Source: Chloroflexota bacterium (GTDB lineage Bacteria; Chloroflexota; Anaerolineae; UBA4142). Taken from it: 7,377 nt of DNA. Both the position numbers and the translations under genes were made by a program. The DNA is taken from positions 1 to 7,377 of the forward strand of contig JACQEA010000422.1 in NCBI GenBank assembly GCA_016200825.1, in the 5' to 3' direction. The notes below the pieces were generated by a model. It was not told the origin of the DNA. It ran no database searches and worked only from the letters and a program-made list of their open reading frames with translations. Below are positions 6,179 to 7,377 of this stretch, in pieces (position 1 is the first letter of the stretch; each line of letters opens with the position of its first letter).

Positions 6179-6186
6179 GATCACCT
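6179..6186 (-). promoter_or_regulatory. rpsA: Ribosome-binding site that fixes the S1 start
   Basis: AGGTGATC on the minus strand matches the complement of the 16S rRNA 3' end over eight bases and ends 3 nt before ATG at 6175. It supports the internal Met as the true start, not the TTG at 6283. Confidence 0.7.
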
Positions 6187-6204
6187 TTATCGCGCGTGCC
6201 GCGC

Positions 6205-6252
6205 AAAAAAAATCGGCGTTCCTCTCCGCGTCGATCGAAGGGAACAGCCGAT
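6205..6252 (-). terminator. Intrinsic terminator inside the S1 leader (attenuator)
   Basis: On the minus strand ATCGGC (6252-6247) pairs with GCCGAT (6217-6212) and GTTCC (6245-6241) pairs with GGAAC (6222-6218). This makes 11 bp with a single bulged T at 6246 and an 18-nt loop, followed directly by a run of seven T (eight with the last stem base). Only 29 nt separate this run from the S1 start codon, too little for a separate promoter, so transcripts for S1 must pass through it. It therefore looks like a leader attenuator. A minor role as terminator for LysM-gene read-through is also possible. Confidence 0.75.
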
Positions 6253-6328
6253 AACTCTGATCGCAAATCAGTCTGGCCGGCAAAAATTAAATAAATGCTC
6301 CACTCCTCATCGGATTTGCAATCTGTTC
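6242..6328 (-). promoter_or_regulatory. Candidate antiterminator fold in the S1 leader
   Basis: In the minus-strand leader, GATTGCAAATC (6323-6313) can pair with GATTTGCGATC (6269-6259) as an 11-bp helix with one G-U pair. Outside it, GAACA (6328-6324) can pair with TGTTC (6246-6242), which is most of the upper terminator arm. A variant pairs GAACAG with CTGTTC (6247-6242) and CCGAT (6313-6309) with ATCGG (6252-6248), covering the whole arm. Either would exclude the terminator. A small local hairpin, CTGAT/ATCAG (6271-6257), competes with the 11-bp helix. This is read by eye without energy calculation. Confidence 0.5.
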
Positions 6329-6336
6329 ACAATGAT

Positions 6337-6353
6337 CGCGCGCGCGCGCGCGC
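6337..6353. repeat. Alternating GC tract in S1 leader
   Basis: Seventeen alternating G and C bases. Just upstream in the minus-strand transcript, TCACGC (6371-6366) pairs with GCGTGA (6359-6354) around a 6-nt loop. The tract can self-pair and is prone to slippage. Confidence 0.8.
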
Positions 6354-6382
6354 TCACGCATCGCGGCGTGAAAGATGTTTGG

Positions 6383-6412
6383 ATTATAAGTGGACACGGT
6401 TGCATTTGTCAA
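6383..6412 (-). promoter_or_regulatory. Strong sigma-70-type promoter for the S1-ftsK-infA-MEMO operon
   Basis: On the minus strand a perfect -35 box, TTGACA (6412-6407), is followed after 18 nt by a perfect -10 box, TATAAT (6388-6383). Transcription should start near 6376, giving a leader of about 200 nt. The stop codon of the LysM-cupredoxin gene (TGA, 6411-6409) lies inside the -35 box. Consensus matches are direct observation; the operon assignment follows from co-directional genes with gaps of 45, 48 and 62 nt and no other clear promoter. Confidence 0.85.
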
Positions 6413-7347
6413 GGAGTGACGGTGATCGTGCCGGTCATCGCCGCGCCGTGAATGCGACAAAAATACGCAATCGTTCCAGTCGCGGTGAAGGTGAATCCAA
6501 AATTTTGTCCCGCGCTCAGCGTGGGCGAATCGAATAATCCGGACGGCGCGCCCACCGCCCCGCTGGTCACGGTGTGTTGCACCGCATCAATGTTTGTCCA
6601 GTTGACGCGCGTCCCGACGCGAATCGAAAGCGTGCGCGGATTAAACGCGATGTTCCTCAACGAAACGTTTGTCGTGCCGGTCACCGGCGTAGGCGTTGGA
6701 CCAGTTGTGGTCGGGCGCGCGGTGGGATAGCCCGGCAGAGAAGGACGCGTACCATACGGCGATCGCGTTGCGCTGGGAATGATCAGGCGCATGCCCGCGA
6801 AGATCAGATTCGGATTCGGAATATTGTTCGCGATCATCAGCGCGTAGATGCTGGTACGAAATCGCAACGCGATCCCGAAGAGCGTGTCGCCAAATCGAAC
6901 GATGTACGTCCCATACGCCGGCGGTGGATAAATCGCGCGCGGAATGATCAAGCGCATACCCGCGAAAATAAAATTGGGGTTGAAGATTCGATTCACGCGC
7001 GTCAACGTCGCAACCGAAACGCCGTAGCGTCGCGCGATACTAAAGAGCGTGTCGCCATATTGCACGACGTACGAAAAGTACGTCGGCGCGGCGGCGGGCG
7101 CGCCGGCATAGACCGGAATTCGCAACGACTGCCCAACGTAAATTTCGAAGCGCGCGTTCATTCCATTCACCGCGCGAATCGTCGCCACCGGCACATCGAA
7201 TTGCGCGGCGATAGAATCGAGCGAATCACCGTACGCGACCACATAAAACTGATGGCTATCCGTCGGCGCGTCCGCAAACGCGTTGGAAACAGAAAGTAAC
7301 ACCAGCAAGCCGAAAAGAAAAACCAGGACGAAAAATTTTTTTGGCAT
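6409..7347 (-). CDS. Secreted LysM x3 protein with C-terminal plastocyanin-like copper domain
   Basis: The 312-residue product starts with a signal peptide (MPKKFFVLVFLFGLLVLLSVSNAFA, probable cleavage after NAFA). Three LysM domains follow at about 34-78, 91-136 and 147-191, each with a Y-V/I-V...GD.L..IA core; this family binds glycans such as peptidoglycan or chitin. After a Pro/Thr-rich linker (192-226) comes a cupredoxin domain (about 227-312) with a full type-1 copper set: H258 in VQHTVTSG, then C297, H300 and M304 in YFCRIHGAAM. It probably anchors a copper electron carrier or copper binder at the cell surface; that role is inferred. The ATG at 7347 was chosen because GGAGG (7360-7356) lies 8 nt before it; an in-frame TTG at 7353 would be only 2 nt away. 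The partner and substrate are unknown. Confidence 0.9.
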   Translation of the reverse strand: MPKKFFVLVFLFGLLVLLSVSNAFADAPTDSHQFYVVAYGDSLDSIAAQFDVPVATIRAVNGMNARFEIYVGQSLRIPVYAGAPAAAPTYFSYVVQYGDTLFSIARRYGVSVATLTRVNRIFNPNFIFAGMRLIIPRAIYPPPAYGTYIVRFGDTLFGIALRFRTSIYALMIANNIPNPNLIFAGMRLIIPSATRSPYGTRPSLPGYPTARPTTTGPTPTPVTGTTNVSLRNIAFNPRTLSIRVGTRVNWTNIDAVQHTVTSGAVGAPSGLFDSPTLSAGQNFGFTFTATGTIAYFCRIHGAAMTGTITVTP

Positions 7348-7377
7348 TTGCAAAACCTCCGGTGTAACCTTGCGGTC

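Noticed and set aside
6176..6283. N-terminal extension of the S1 protein from a TTG at 6283
   Set aside because: The frame is open, but the extra codons run through the terminator stem and T tract, and a strong ribosome-binding site marks Met at 6175.
6287..6310. Seven-codon leader peptide (ATG at 6310, TAA at 6287) in the S1 leader
   Set aside because: It has no ribosome-binding site and no run of regulatory codons, so it is not convincing as a leader-peptide attenuator.
6176..6376. T-box or known riboswitch in the S1 leader
   Set aside because: There is no T-box AGGGTGGNACCGCG-like element, and I recognise no conserved riboswitch core.
6574..7299. 241-codon plus-strand open frame opposite the LysM gene
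   Set aside because: It is Arg-rich, low-complexity antisense of a repeated-domain gene; no motif supports it.
7345..7353. TTG at 7353 as start of the LysM protein
   Set aside because: It lies only 2 nt from GGAGG; the ATG at 7347 has an 8-nt spacer and gives a clean signal peptide.

Overview
The window looks like chromosomal DNA of an uncultured member of the Chloroflexota (Anaerolineae-like). This rests on the gene set and style: a secreted multi-LysM protein with a cupredoxin tail, a short three-domain S1 protein, an FtsK with an Ala/Pro-rich linker, and coding sequence saturated with CGCG and GCGC beside AT-rich gaps. The phylum is an inference; no marker here proves it. Every gene recognised lies on the minus strand, so transcription runs from high to low coordinates.

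In transcription order: (1) 7347-6409, a secreted protein with three LysM domains and a type-1 copper domain. (2) A consensus promoter whose -35 box contains that gene's stop codon, then a leader of about 200 nt holding a strong intrinsic terminator and a possible competing antiterminator. (3) 6175-5198, a ribosomal protein S1-like protein. (4) 5152-2912, the DNA translocase FtsK. (5) 2863-2606, translation initiation factor IF-1. (6) 2543-1686, a MEMO/AmmeMemoRadiSam B protein. Genes 3 to 6 are separated by only 45 to 62 nt and probably form one operon behind the attenuated promoter.

A type II toxin-antitoxin pair follows (1540-842: Phd/YefM-like antitoxin, then PIN-domain toxin). It has its own promoter, a palindrome inside that promoter that could be an operator, and its own terminator. 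Last is the first 240 codons of primosomal helicase PriA, which runs off the low-coordinate end.

The points that most deserve a second look are the S1 leader, which looks like an undescribed transcription attenuator; two arrays with a 7-nt period that flank the toxin-antitoxin module and form the end of the MEMO gene and the start of priA; a MEMO protein with Arg in place of a normally conserved metal-site His; and the contrast in CGCG content between toxin and antitoxin. No tRNA, rRNA, CRISPR array or insertion sequence was seen, and no gene-free stretch exceeds 300 nt.
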